Below are positions 47,616 to 61,590 of a stretch of 64,000 nucleotides of DNA, piece by piece. Source of the stretch: Apostichopus japonicus (Eukaryota > Echinodermata > Holothuroidea > Aspidochirotida > Stichopodidae); the NCBI RefSeq assembly GCF_037975245.1, contig NC_092562.1, forward strand, positions 13,696,501 to 13,760,500. Reading direction: 5' to 3'. Numbering within the stretch: the first letter of the stretch is position 1; each line of letters begins with the position of its first letter. A program made the position numbers and the translations under genes. The notes under the pieces were generated by a model that was not told the DNA's origin, did not search any database, and was given only the letters and a program-made list of their open reading frames with translations.

Positions 47616-48954
47616 CTGACACACATAATCAGTGCAGAAAGAACAAAAATATAAAAAATACAGAGAAATAACCACGTTTAAATCTGTGAGTAAACAGGTT
47701 GATGTTTCTAGGCTATATTGTATTATCTATATGCACTGGTGACGTAAAGATCAATACTTGTTGTGCATTAACAAAAGACTCTCCCCGACTGAACAATATC
47801 ATCGGGAAGTGAGCCATCGGGAAGTGAGCCATGAAGTATAACACTGTATATACACAGTACGTTAAAATTAGACTTTTAAGGTCTTATTCATATTTTTCTC
47901 GTAATTATTTAATATGGTTAGATTATACGCCGTACGATTACATATTTAAAAGTTAAACTTTGATCAAACATGATATTTTTTTAACTTGAGAGATGAATTT
48001 TAGTACTTTCAAAGCATGATTGTGGCACAAAACATAGGCTTCAACGTTCCTGGACTATAGTTACTTTTAGCTTTGAAAGAAATATTCCGTTGAGTATTTA
48101 CCTAGTTTTTCATGTTTTCTTGTGGTACTAGATTATATATGCTATGTAAAAGTGAGAGGGCCTGACGTTTCGCTGATCCTAGCAGGATCTGCTAGGAGGA
48201 TCCTGCCAGGATCGAAACGGTCAGGCCCTCTTCAAAATTTATATTCGACATCGCAGCAACACCATGCACTACACCATTTGTTTGAGAAATACTACTATGG
48301 TCGGTGGTATGACCCAATTATCGCAAACAAGTAGACCAGCTGCCTTGGGGAATTGAAGAGAGAGACAGAAAACACAACTTTGACTTTATCCTTATACTCT
48401 AGTAAATACATCATGCACACATGCAGTTGTACCATTGAATACACAGACATCTTGTACAACTATGGAACTTGTACAATCATCGTATATACAAGTAAGAGGA
48501 TTGATAATACAATAATATAAGTACGGAAATACCTACATTAATCAGCTGAAATATATCACCCACCGCCGCCGCCCACCCCCCCCCCCCCTTTCCTTTCCCC
48601 GGCCTCCCGGACTGCACAGACATTTCCTTGCCTTGAGTTGATCTACATGAGCCCACCCGCTTAGCAATTACAACATGTGTACATTGTTATACATGGGAGG
48701 TGATAAACGCTTCATGAATGGGGGGGGGGCGGGGAGCAGTCACTTGCATAATGATTTCATTGGCGGGTGAGGGGTTTCATAAAAGAGGGAAGTGGTCCTT
48801 GGGTCTTTGCATGTATGTCCCATGTTAGGGTGGTGGGGGGGGGACTTACACTTCAAATGCCGGGGTACATCCTGAGGCATATTTTAGATTATAAATCAGG
48901 TCGATATCATAATTAGCTGTATAAACCATACGTCTATATAAAACAAAAGTCACT
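47616..48954. other. Unassigned intergenic stretch before TRIM copy 4
   Basis: No gene is recognised. It contains a tandem pair of CATCGGGAAGTGAGC (about 47810-47830), a strong palindrome (48155-48231), and C- or G-runs at about 48575-48590, 48720 and 48835. It is not shared with the other units. Confidence 0.5.
48155..48231. repeat. 77-bp palindrome (hairpin) with nested GGATCCT motifs
   Basis: AGAGGGCCTGACGTTTCG pairs with CGAAACGGTCAGGCCCTCT. Inside, ATCCTAGCAGGATC and AGGATCCTGCC add further self-complementarity. Confidence 0.85.
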
Positions 48955-49326
48955 AATAAAACTTGTTTTTGTTTATTTTAAATATAGATGTATTGTACAG
49001 CTTTGAACGTTCATAGGGTATATCTATTGCCCAAATATTAGCACAACCAAAGTCTATATCCACAGACGTACATTGCGTGACTAACTAGTTTATGAATACG
49101 AAACGTACCATACTGACGAAGGAACCAACAGCGGGTTTACATGTGTTTAATTTCTCCAACATCTGGGAAAATTACATTGGTGATTTGCCACTTTCTGACA
49201 CTGTATATCCATTCACTCATATATAATAGATTATATATCCAGTTATACGTTGAGGAAAAACGGCATCAGCTGATCAGAAGATTATAAAGAAGGTTGGTGT
49301 TTTTAGAGATCACGAGGACGTAAATA
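48955..49326. repeat. Alpha block remnant upstream of TRIM copy 4
   Basis: Only the late part of the block is present (from AATAAAACTTGTTTTTG to GATCACGAGGA). It is then joined directly to the reverse-transcriptase fossil, with about 1 kb missing relative to the unit before TRIM copy 5. Confidence 0.8.
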
Positions 49327-49600
49327 GTGAATAACTTGAGCCAAAGCACGGATGCATGTGGAACGTCAAACTCTAGGGGTACTGGTTCCGAAAGCTCGAT
49401 ATTACTGCAAACTGTTTGAAATCGGTTGGACAGATATTGACTCAAACTACTTCAACGCAACATCCTGAAGTCCAAATTGTTCGTGAACGACGTTGGTATG
49501 CTAGTGTCGCTCAAGTCGTGCATTAACAACCTTCTCCAAAAGTTCGGAGCTGAAGGACGAGTTAAACACTGGCCAGAAATGTTTTAGCACTTCTACATGT
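49327..49600 (-). pseudogene. Non-LTR reverse transcriptase fossil upstream of TRIM copy 4
   Basis: Carries both the KLLEKVV-type and the GVP.GSVL-type motifs on the minus strand, uninterrupted by the transposon nest. It shows the original TCTAGGGG target once. Confidence 0.7.
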
Positions 49601-49778
49601 GTTCAGACCATTTTGAACGGGTTATGCATGTATGTTCGTATTTCCACTCATATTTTATGGAATACAGGGATAAATAATAATTCGTTAAACCCTTCCTTTC
49701 TTTTCCTGCACTCTTTCACAGATTGTGACGTAACTGAGTACAGTTTTATCGAGTGAGAGTTAACCAACCTTCATCAAC

Positions 49779-51973
49779 ATGGCTACCTGGAACCCTTTCA
49801 TAGAAGACCTGACAGAAAACTTCTTCAAGTGTTCTGTTTGTTTGGATCAATTTAATGAGCCGAAACTGTTACCATGTCTTCATCGATACTGTAACGATTG
49901 CTTGAGGAAAGTTGTTCAAGCCAGCCATGATGGGACAATTGAATGTCCACTTTGTAAACAGCGATGTTGTATACCAAAGGGTGGATTGGACGGCTTTAAG
50001 ACTGATTTTCATATGAAGAGTGTGCTCGAGTTCATAGAATTGCGTAAATCATTCGAAAAGAAAGATTTGAAGCAGTGTGTGAGCTGTTCAAAGGATGTAG
50101 TATGTTCCGCTTACTGTTTAAATGTAGAGATTTTTTATGCGACGAATGTTACAAGGTTCATATCAGTAATAGAATGTTTACTGATCACCAACCAAGCACT
50201 CTAAAATTGGATAATATGGCAGCTAAGAACCTAACCATGGAGGAAATAGCTGCAATGACGGAAGATCCCAGGTGCCATTTTCATATCAAAGAACCAGCCA
50301 AATTGTGCTGTGGTACATGCCAAAATGAACCGGTTTGTTTAGTTTGCACTCACAGTAAGCACAAAGGTCACGATCTTATAGATGTGACTGACCTAGCCCA
50401 GAAAGCAAGGACATTACTGAATCAGAACCTGGCTGAATTAAGCAAGCACAAGACTAAACTATACGCTTTACCCGAGAAGGTTCAAATGGCGTTAGTAAAA
50501 TTGAATGAAAATGTTGCAAAAAAGACAAAGTTGTTGACAATTCAATACGAGGAACAGGCAAAGAAAATAAAGGATAAACTTGCCGAATGTAACGTTGAAC
50601 GTGAAAAAGGAGCTGCTGACATAGAAAATAGAAGAGGATGTGAAAAAAGTGAAATGACAGTTAAACATGAAGAGGAAATGAACCGATTGATCATGAAACA
50701 TCAAGAAAATATGAAAAGCACCGATGAAAAATATGACCAGGAATTGGAAGAATTTAAGGACAATTGTAAGGAAACGGAGGGTGAATTCTTTCAAAAACTC
50801 GGGGAGTTAGATAGTAATTTCAAGACCTTGACAACAGCTAAAGATCTTCTTACAAGTCAAAACAAAAACGAATGTGAAGAAATACTAAATAAATGTAAGC
50901 AACTTATTAAACGGTTCGAAAACTTATCAGCAACGTCTTCTTCCATTCTTGCATGTAATGACGATTGGACGGACGCACAGTGTGTCCCCGACATAAGAGC
51001 AGCCAGTGAACCTATGCTCGAAGAAATGAAACAAGAATATCCAGAGTTAGAATCTTTATCTGATTTTGTCATTAGTGATATAACAAAAGTTATATATGAT
51101 AACGTTGTCATTACAGAAAGCGCAGAGTCCGTTGTTGATATTGCGGGAATCAAAGCTAAAGGTTACAGGATCGATGATATGACAAGTAGTAGCGATGGTA
51201 ATATCGTTATGACTGGTATGGTATCAACAGAGGAATCACACATCACTGTTACTAACATGAAAGGAGAAATATTAAATCAGAAGGTTTTAAAAAGAAATAA
51301 GACCTTTCGGATTTGGGCATATCGTTACTGTTGTAATTTGCCCGGGTGCAATGTCATTACAGTTTGCATACCAGATGAAATCGGTATTTATAATATTTCT
51401 GACTCTTCTTACCAAAAGACGAACATCAGTGATATGGTTAAGACGTGGCCAGATGGTAGGCATGTGTGTTCTGTTACCACGAATCTCGCCAAGAATGAAA
51501 TCATTGTTGGTACTAACAGCAGAGAAGTGTATGTATTTGATTATCAGCTGAATTACAGTCACACCATAGTACTACCTGATGTAATCAGGGTATCATCTGG
51601 TATCACTGTCCACGACGGTAGTCTTCTGATCTGTGACTATGAGGGTAGGTCCTTATATGCAGTTACCAATGTGACATCAGGGAGTAAGGTGCTGTATAAG
51701 TTCACCAAACCAAATCTAAGTGGAGCTAACCTTAAACCTGTTAGTGTGTGCATAGGCTTGGGAGGGTTCATCTACATCTTATGGCATGATGATAGTAGGC
51801 AGAACACTGTGCTAACACAATACAGTCGAGATGGTAGGCACCTACTAACAACAATGCCAGTTGATGACGACGCACGGTGCATTACCACATCCGTAGTAGA
51901 TGGTGAGGAGAAGCTCTTGATAGCTACCTTTACGTCGGGGAAGATGTATATACACGGACTAGTACCTGCATAG
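49779..51973 (+). pseudogene. TRIM copy 4, frameshifted in B-box 1
   Basis: 2,195 nt, one base short of the 731-codon copies. A T is missing from the TTTT run at about 50117-50119, right after Cys113 of B-box 1. The plus-one frame then ends at 50204, giving a 141-residue product with an intact RING but no complete B-box, coiled coil or propeller. The remaining frame is open without any other defect to the usual TAG at 51971-51973. The lesion is therefore recent, or an assembly error in a homopolymer. The variable patch after ILNQ reads KVLKRNKTFRIWAY. The 5'-UTR acceptor-like CAG is at 49719-49721. Confidence 0.88.
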
Positions 51974-52022
51974 CGCTTTATAGAAATTACATATTGAAAC
52001 AACGTGGTTTCGCGAGTTACGA

Positions 52023-52571
52023 CATGGGCGCAGATCAGTCTTGGATAATGGTGGGAACGCGTGTCTGTTAACTCTGATACTATCTAAGCGGAGCGCGACC
52101 ATAGGTTCGTGCGTAGCGAAGGAGATTTTTTTGGCAAATATAACTCCCAGATCGCTGGAAATAACACTTCCCAGACCCAAATGATGCTCCCAAACCTCTT
52201 TAAATTTTAGATCTCATGGCTTAGAAATTTAGTTTGGGTGTCTGCAGAAAAAAAATCAGGGGACAAATAATCCAAGTAGACTTTTGTATATACGATGGGT
52301 TTGGGGTCCTCTCACAGAAAACAATTCTAGACTACCGCAAATGCGTTTTCCGTCCAATATTTAACAACTGTGGATAAGTATAATAAAATGAGAACTGTTG
52401 CATGTCATTTGCCCAATGCTTGATCAAACTGCGCCAAAGTTCCATACAGGTGAGTTTGAAATGCAGCGTTTGGTCAAGAAAAATTGGTAGGGACACGGTA
52501 TATAATGTCCCCACCACTGAAAAAGTTGGTGGGGACGCGACCCGCTGTCCCCACCAGGATCTGCGCCCATG
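52023..52571. mobile_element. hAT element in the 3' region of TRIM copy 4
   Basis: Paralogue of 19810-20341. AGTTACGA (52015-52022) and AGTTGGGA (52572-52579) flank it. AATAAA is at 52382-52387. Confidence 0.86.
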
Positions 52572-53805
52572 AGTTGGGATACACAGATTCGGTTGTTATC
52601 GTTGTATTTTGTTTGACTGGAGTTTTACACACATAGGAAAATATTACAATCCTAATTTCTAAGAGTTATTGTTAGCTGCATATATAATTGGCAAATAACT
52701 AGTTCCATAAGGACTTTATCTCCGTATCTTAATATATCCATTACAAAGACTGTCTTCCTATATATATGGATTAAGTTACGTTAATATATCAGTATGTTCA
52801 TTCGTTTTAAATAAATACTTTTACTACAGCCTAACACATTTTCTAGACATTTTCTTTGCCATTGTCGAGTGGAGATTGTTGTAAGGCTGTTGTCAGGTCA
52901 AATAATAAATATAAATATAACACGCGAATCGTAAGTAGACTATAATGCTACTGATTTGTTTGATATCCAAAAAACAAGTTTATCTGACGGATTGTTACGA
53001 GTTAGAAATTTTGAAGTAAACTTGCAAACTCCCCGAAATATCTGGGTGCCAGTGGCGTGTGCAAGTCAATGATCGGGGGAATATGCTTCAGTTGGGAGGG
53101 GGATGGATGTGTTCAATCACGGGGAAATGGTTCAGTTTAAAAAATATATTACATTCAGCCGGAAAAGAATTAGACCTTGTGAATTTGTTCTTGTGGAATA
53201 AACATGACTGCTTCAGCTTAAGAAGCTCAGAGATATGTGATTCATTACTGCAGATAAAAAAATATATTTACTCAATGAATCAGGTATTGTTCGTGATATC
53301 AATAATTTGAAGCTCAGTTTGTCTAGCCACTGCAAGTGACGTCAGCTCTCCCGGAGTTGGCTTCATAGCAGTTGCTGGAAATAAGAACCCTCACAAAATT
53401 CCTGGTAATATGCGAAATAGTCTTATCCATACTGGCTCGCCGGTTCAGCAAACTTTTAAGGTCCACGACTCGTGCCGTATCCATTATGATGTGGGCCACG
53501 TACGACCAACAGACTCCAACCCCTCAGAATCGATAATCAGAATGCATAAAAGCATATATAGCTTATTGAAGTTCAGCCTTGATATTATAAAAACATATGT
53601 CAATCGATCTCCGTCGGCAAGCTCCGAAAAACTGTAGAAAAATGTTTCGAAATTTTAGATCTATCTTGCGACCCACGGCAATTTTTTAGTTTGAGGACCT
53701 TCGGTTTGTGTTAATCATTACGCCTGGGATGAACTTATTTGCTTCAAGCACAAAGCAGCCAGATGTGCAGTGAATCAATAAACTCATACTCGATTCTGTA
53801 CTGTA

Positions 53806-53842
<37 letters not shown>

Positions 53843-53846
<4 letters not shown>

Positions 53847-54926
53847 ACGTTGGAATGCGAGAGGTCTCGATAATTAATTTTTTAACGAGACACAAGCCTG
53901 GGTTCGTTTCCGTAAGGAACACAGACAAATTGACAAGTCTAGAGATTTTAAATGAGAACGTAAACTATATTGAACAATGGATTTCGAACCAACAACAACA
54001 AGTGGTAATTACAAATATATAGAAAATTACTCACAAACTTAACAATATAGGATACACTTTAAAACACGCTGGTCTCTTCCAACGGCGATATCCCTCAGCG
54101 GCCACGACCTTGATGACGACGATTCTCGGTCCGTTGTACCGCGAAATTCACTGGTCCTCGACGAAGTTTCTCGCGATCCCAGAAACAGCAGTCACCTTCT
54201 TTCCGGCGATGCTCCAAAATAGAAGACGGACTTCCAGCCACAATCGAGTGAAGCACAAGTCGAACTTCTCGCCGACTAAATATTACCAGAGTCAGTCCAA
54301 AATCAGCTTTATAGCCACCAACTCCTGGCGTAACGAACTTCCTCAACGGAGACAGAAATTCTTCACCTTCTCCGAAATAAAGACTGGAAAACTGTACTTT
54401 CACAGCAAAGTCCTCTTCAAACTTCTGAATGGAAGTGTAGAATCAATCTTGGTATCGATATCTCAATCCTTCAGAAAATACTGGTAGTTGAGCACTGACG
54501 ATATATAGTAGAATGGTATAATAAGTGTCGTCGCTTGTATTCGTTCAGAAACTGAGAAACTCTCCGATCTGGGCGGGCTTTTATATACGATTCGCCATGT
54601 CAAGAATCCTCCAGATCTTTCTCGATACACCTGACCCAGTTTCTCTATTCTTGGAAGTCCTTTGCATATCTAGCGAACGTTCCAGAGAATCCACGAAGAT
54701 TGCACAGCTTACACGCGATTTCACGTAAAGCGACGTTAACCCGAGACCAGCGTGTCATCATAAGGAATATACCAGAACAATCGTGTATTATAACATTCTG
54801 ACACGGTAACCCGACCTAATTTCTCAAATACTGATTTATCACGTAGGCAATTTTAAATACTTTCTATCATATAACATTAGGTTCCTCACTAGCAGTAACT
54901 AGCGTTAGGCTACAATGGGCCCTCGT

Positions 54927-54930
<4 letters not shown>
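53843..54930. mobile_element. Probable solo LTR, 1,088 bp, inserted in a TA tract
   Basis: Begins TGTTACG and ends with the exact inverse CGTAACA, the TG..CA ends of an LTR. Both sides are TA repeat, so a 4-6 bp duplication (TATA) is compatible but not provable. The inside has an AATAAA near 54376 and TATA-like stretches, no protein recognised, and no internal retroelement region next to it. Other alpha copies lack it. Orientation and family (a Gypsy-like guess) are unresolved. Confidence 0.6.

Positions 54931-54991
<61 letters not shown>
54931..54991. repeat. (TA)n tract right of the LTR-like insertion
   Basis: Interrupted TA repeat continuing the tract at 53808-53842. Confidence 0.95.
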
Positions 54992-55555
<564 letters not shown>

Positions 55556-56746
55556 TCTAATTAAACATACATTTATTTAAATGTATGCTATGCTAATGTT
55601 GATTGAGTATAAACATCACGAGGTATTTACTGGTTTAATTGAACACTCTATATACGAGCCAGATATAACGTCATGCAAGGTTTAAATCAAACTCATTTGT
55701 AAAACAATTGGTCTTGAAAACACTTGTTGGTATTCACATGAAATAAGTTGGGTAGGATTATACCCCCCCCGGCCCCTCCCCTCCGTCATCTTTCACATTC
55801 CTGCGGGTAGGAAGGCCAAGCCAATTTAGTTACACACAAAGCACATATAAAAACAATTTAGGGAAATATATGTTATCAATGAGATGGGTCTGTTGTTGTG
55901 GACTGGATGTAGGCAGTGCAAAACAAATGGGTAAATTGAGACAGTTTGGCCACTTTAGGCCTACGATTTTTTTTACTACTGAGTAAAGAGGTTTGTTTAC
56001 AAGTGACGAAAACAAGTACTTTAGGCTCTCATAGCAAAACAAATCTACACAGTCATTATTCGGAAAATTGATGGTTCCATGAATGCACACAAGTTTTGAG
56101 TTTTCGGTAAAATTTGCAAAGATGACAGTTTAATCAACACAAATATTTAAATTTGTATAGGGCAGTTCTATTCTGTATGGAAACATTATATCTTCTGCTG
56201 TATTGTCATGAGGTGATATTAAACCTCTTTAAATTCCTATAAAACTCCTCCAAGGTCTTTAACCAATTTGCACTTTTATCCTTCACGTTTACCCCTTGTT
56301 AAATTCCCACGATTCCCGAATAAATAAATGCATTTGAAATTGATCGGTCCATTTTCAGACGTCTAGTTTAGGAGCACCAAAATGATAGGCTCAGGAAAGG
56401 TGCCAAAAAGCAGCAGGAGCATCATCTTTTTGATATGTTATCAATCGGGATCTAGTTGTTGTGGCTTACATGTTAAAGAGTATGAATGGAAATATATCTG
56501 GTGTAAAAATTGGGTCAATTGAGGAAACATTAGACCACTTTAGGCCTCCCAGGAGCAGTGTGCGAAAATTGTATTCTTTACTGAGTAAAGAGGTTTGTTC
56601 ACAAGTGAAGAAAACTACAGGCTCTCATAGCCAAAAATATGCACTGTCATGATACGGCAAATTGATGGTGCCATGAATGGCAACTTGTCAGTTATCCTGT
56701 AATGGGTAGCGTTTGGCTAGTGAGAACTTCTATCCAAACTATAGCC

Positions 56747-56981
56747 ATATTTGGGCAATAGATATACCCTTTGAACGTTGAAAGGTATTCCATAAGTCTA
56801 TATTAAAAATAAGCAAACACAAGTTTTTTTATTGACTTACACACTAAATCATGAAAGTAACGTGGTCTATAACTTCATGTTTTAGTGTGTAAGTCAATAA
56901 AAAACTTATTTTTGTTTATTTTTAATATAGATGTACGGTACACCTTTGAACGTTCATAGGGTATATCTATTGCCCAAATAT
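56747..56981. repeat. 235-bp palindrome in the alpha block
   Basis: The left arm begins ATATTTGGGCAATAGATATA and the right arm ends with its inverse TATATCTATTGCCCAAATAT. Arms of about 85 bp are followed inward by a near-perfect inner stem (TTGACTTACACACTAAA with TTTAGTGTGTAAGTCAA). In alpha copy 3 the right inner arm is the target of the hAT at 38171. Confidence 0.85.
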
Positions 56982-58318
56982 TAGCACAACCAAAGTCTAT
57001 ATCCACAGACGAACACTGCGTGACATGTGTTTAATTTCTCGAACATCTGGGAAAATTCATTAGTAATTTGCCACTTTCTGACACTATATATCTATTCACT
57101 CATTTAATAGACTATATATCCAGTTATACGTTGAGGAAAAACGGCATCAGCTGATCAGAAGATTATAAAGAAGGTTGGCGGTTTTAGAGATCACGAGGAA
57201 AAGAACATCATAATTGGTAAGATTAGTTGTTGAATCAGCCGTTCTATATATTATCTATATAGAGCTGCTGAGGTAGACTGCCCAAGTATCAAAGTCATAT
57301 TGCTCAAAATCATGTTAGGCCTTTGATGTCATGTAGTTATGATAGGGGAGAGGTTTTAATAAATAGAAATCATATAGGGCCATTTAGATTGGACATTTTG
57401 CACAGTTTTCATCCTTTAAATGACATGACTTATGCGAAGAATGATGGATTAGTTTTGATCTTATAGTTGCTCACATTAGTTGCATTAATTCGATTACTCG
57501 TGTAACGTCGAACATGCAGAGGACTATACACAGTTACGCAACGAGGATAGCACTATGGGTTGGTTTATTTCTGATGCATGTATGTGTATATAATTCGACA
57601 CTACTTGCTAAAGATAGTTACGTTTTATTGTATAGTTGATTGTTACTCTGAAAACTCTGTGTATATAGCAAAAAGAAAACGTATGCATTTCTTTTATTCA
57701 ATAATCTACTGATTGATTTGTTGTCATTCATATTTACCTTCCTTATCAAAGGCGAAAGGAATGATCTTTGCGATGATGATGGTGAGTATGTGTGTGGCAA
57801 CTTGGCTTTCAAAACGATAACTCAATAACTGTATGGTGGGTGAACTTTAATTAGGTACGTGGATGCACCTCTTCAGTAGAAAAGTCCTAATGTTTTCTGT
57901 GGAGGTCAAGAACATTTGGGTCAATGGGGTGAAAGTCTTAAAACCATTGAAACACAATAACCTTCAAAAGCACTCGGATGAACTGCATTCTTTGCATGTG
58001 GGTGTAAGCAAGTAGAACAGTCTTATTTGCGATTACCAGAGGTCACATTTTGACTGTCTGATACGGATTTAATCGCAACTCCTTCTGCCCTCAACAATAC
58101 ATCGGGAAAAAAATGTCAGATTATGATTACTTCAATCTTGTCACCAATACAGTTTAAGTGTATTGCTTGTCATCTACTATTTGATAGCAACAAAGCAATA
58201 TTCAATATTCTCCAAAACACATCTACTAGACTAAGTAGAGATATTAATTAACAGGCTTCAATGAAGGTATATTTGTGTGTCATCCGTATCAGTAGAAATG
58301 GTAATTCAAGTTGTGACT

Positions 58319-58605
58319 ATGTACGATTGTGTACATAGTGAATAACTTGAGCCAAAGCACGGATCCATGTGGAACGCCAAACTCTAGGGATACTGGTTCC
58401 GAAAGCTCCATATTACTGCAAACTGTTTGAAATCGGTTGGGCAGATATTGACTCAAACTACTTCAACGCAACATCCTGAAGTCCAAACTGTTCGTGAAGG
58501 ACGTTGGTATGCTAATGTCGCTCAAGTCGTGCATTAACAACCTTCTCCAAAAGTTTGGAGCTGAAGGACGAGTTAAACACTGGCCAGAAATGTTTTAGCA
58601 CTTCT
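58319..58605 (-). pseudogene. Non-LTR reverse transcriptase fossil upstream of TRIM copy 5
   Basis: Most complete fossil. On the minus strand KLLEKVV lies at 58536-58556 and GVPHGSVL at 58355-58378, followed by KLFTMYT. The order fits the fingers-to-palm region of CR1/Jockey-like enzymes with the middle deleted. Stops and frame changes show it is dead. It lies about 185-470 nt upstream of the TRIM start and is antisense to it. Confidence 0.74.
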
Positions 58606-58789
58606 ACATGTGTTCAGACCATTTTGAACGGGTTATGCATGTTTGTTCGTATTTCCACTCATATTTTATGGAATACAGGGATAAATAATAATTCGTTAAA
58701 CCCCTCCTTTCTTTTCCTGCACTCTTTCCCAGATTGTGACGTAACTGAGTACAGTTTTTTTCAAGTGAGGGTTAACGATCATTATCAAC

Positions 58790-60985
58790 ATGGCAACCTG
58801 GAACCCTTTCATAGAAGACCTGACAGAAAACTTCTTCAAGTGTTCTGTTTGTTTGGATCAATTTAATGAGCCGAAACTGTTACCATGTCTTCATCGATAC
58901 TGTAACGATTGCTTGAGGAAAGTTGTTCAAGCCAGCCATGATGGGACAATTGAATGTCCACTTTGTAAACAGCGATGTTGTATACCAAAGGATGGATTGG
59001 ACGGCTTTAAGACTGATTTTCATATGAAGAGTGTGCTCGAGTTCATAGAATTGCGTAAATCATTCGAAAAGAAAGATTTCAAGCAGTGTGTGAGCTGTTC
59101 AAAGGATGTAGTATGTTCCGCTTACTGTTTTAAATGTAGAGATTTTCTATGCGACGAATGTTACAAGGTTCATATCAGTAATAAAATGTTTACTGATCAC
59201 CAACCAAGCACTCTGAAATTGGAAAATATGGCAGCTAAGAACCTAACAATGGAGGAAATAGCTGCAATGACGGAAGATCCCAGGTGCCATTTTCATATCA
59301 AAGAACCAGCCAAATTGTGCTGTGGTACATGCCAAAATTAACCGGTTTGCTTAGTTTGCACTCACGGTAAGCACAAAGGTCACGACCTCATAGATGTGAA
59401 TGACCTAGCCCAGAAAGAAAGGACATTATTGAATCGGAACCTTGCTGAACTAAGCAAGCACAAGACTAAACTATACGCGTTACCCGAGAAAGTTCAAATG
59501 GCGCTAGTAAAATTGAATGAAAATGTTACAAAAAAGACAAAGTTGTTGACAAGTCAACACGAGAAACAGGCAAAGACAATAAAGGAAAAACTTGCCGAAT
59601 GTAACGATGAACGTGAAAAAGGAGCTGCAGACATAGAAAATAGAAGAGGATGTGAAAAACGTGAAATAACTGTTAAACATGAAGAGGAAATGAACCGCTT
59701 GATCATGAAACATGAAGAAAATATGAAAAGTACCGATGTAAAATATGACCAGGAATTGGAAGAATTTAAGGACAATAGTAAGGAAACGGAGGGTGAATTC
59801 TTTCAAAAACTCGGGGAGTTAGATAGTAATTTCAAGACCTTGACAACAGCCAAATATCTTCTTACAAGTCAAAACAAAAACGAATGTGAAGAAATACTAA
59901 ATAAATGTAAGCAACTTATTAAACGGTTCGAAAACTTATCAGCAACGTCTTCTTCCATTCTTGCATGTAATGACGATTGGACGGACGCACAGTGTTTCCC
60001 CGACATAAGAGCAGCCAGTGAAACTTTGATCGAAGAAATGAAACAAGAATATCCAGAGTTGGAATCTTTATCTGATTTTGTCATCAGTGATATAACAAAA
60101 GTTATATATGATAACGTTGTCATTACAGAAAGTGCAGAGTCTGTTGTTGATGTTGCGGGAATCAAAGCTAAAGGCTACGCGATCACCGGTATGACAAGTA
60201 GTAGCGATGGTAATATCGTTATGACTGGTTTTGTATCAGAAGAGGTATCACACATCACTGTCACTAACATGAAAGGAGAAATATTAAATCAGAATGTTTT
60301 AAATAGAAATAAGAGATTTCGGATTCAGGCATTTCGTTACTGTTGTAATTTGCCGGGGTTCAATGTCATTACAGTTTGCATACCGGATGAAATCGGTATT
60401 TATAATATTTCTGACTCTAATTCTTACCAAAAGAAGAACATCAGTGGTATGGTTAAGACGTGGCCAGATGGTAGATTTGTGTGCTCTGTTACCACGAATC
60501 TCGCCAAGAATGAAATCATTGTTGGTACTAACAGCAGAGAAGTGTATGTATTTGATTATCAGCTGAATTACAGTCACATCATAGTACTACCTGATGAAAT
60601 CAAGGGAATATATGGTATCACTGTCCACGACGGTAATCTTCTGATCTGTGACTATTGGGGTGGGACCTCATATGCAGTTACCATGGTGGCATCAGGGAGT
60701 AAGGTGGTGTATAAGTTCACCAAACCAAATCTAAGTGGAGCTGCCTTAAGACCTGTCAGTGTGTGCATAGGCATGGGAGGGTTCATCTTTATCTTATGGC
60801 GTGATGATAGTAGGCAGAACCCTGTGCTAACACAATACAGTCGAGATGGTCGGCAATTACTAACATCAATGCCAGTTGATAACGACGCATGGTACATTAC
60901 CACATCCGTAGTAGATGGTGAGGAGAAGCTCGTGATAGCCACCTTGTCTGGGAAGATGTATATATACGGACTAGTACCTGCATAG
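58790..60985 (+). pseudogene. TRIM copy 5, premature stop in B-box 2
   Basis: Full-length frame of 731 codons interrupted only at codon 184, where GAA of the other copies is TAA (59339-59341), inside B-box 2 between Cys181 and Cys187. The stop would leave RING plus B-box 1 (183 residues). Downstream the frame is intact to TAG at 60983-60985, with a one-residue insertion (SDSNSYQ) and a one-residue deletion (ATLSGK). A few other conserved residues differ (NC to NS before KETEGEF), consistent with relaxed constraint. It could be a real recent null allele, a readthrough site or an error. The 5'-UTR acceptor-like CAG is near 58730. Confidence 0.88.
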
Positions 60986-61034
60986 CGCTTTATAGAAATT
61001 ACATATTGAAACAAAGTGGTCTCGCGAGTTACGA

Positions 61035-61590
61035 CACAGATCAGTCTTGAATAATGGTGGGGTCGTGTGTCCGTTCTCTGATACTATCTAAGTGGAGCGC
61101 GACCATGGGTTCGCGCGTATAGGGTAGAAATTTTTTGGGGGCAAATATACCTCCCAGATCGCTGGAAATAACACTTCCCAGACCCAAATGATGCTCCCAA
61201 ACCTCTTTAAATATTAGATCTCATGGCTTAGAAATTTAGTTTGGGGAAAAACATTGGCGTCTGCAGAAAAAAAAATCAGGGGACAAATAATCCAAGTAGA
61301 CTGTTGTATATGCGATGGGGTTGGGTCCTCTCACAGAAAACAATTATAGACTACCGCAAATGCGATTTCCATCCAATATTTAACAACTGTGGATAAGTAT
61401 AATAAAATGAGAACTGCTGTATGTCATTTGCACAATGCTTGATTAAACTGCGCCAAAGTTCCATACAGGTGAATTTAAAATGCAGCGTTTGGTCTAGAAA
61501 AATTGGTAGGGACACGGTATATAATGTCCCCACCACTGAAAAAGTTGGTGGGGACGCGTCCCGCTGTCCCCACCAGGATCTGCGCCCATG
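61035..61590. mobile_element. hAT element in the 3' region of TRIM copy 5
   Basis: Paralogue of 19810-20341, with six bases missing from its left TIR. AGTTACGA (61027-61034) and AGTTGGGA (61591-61598) flank it. AATAAA is at 61401-61406. Confidence 0.85.
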
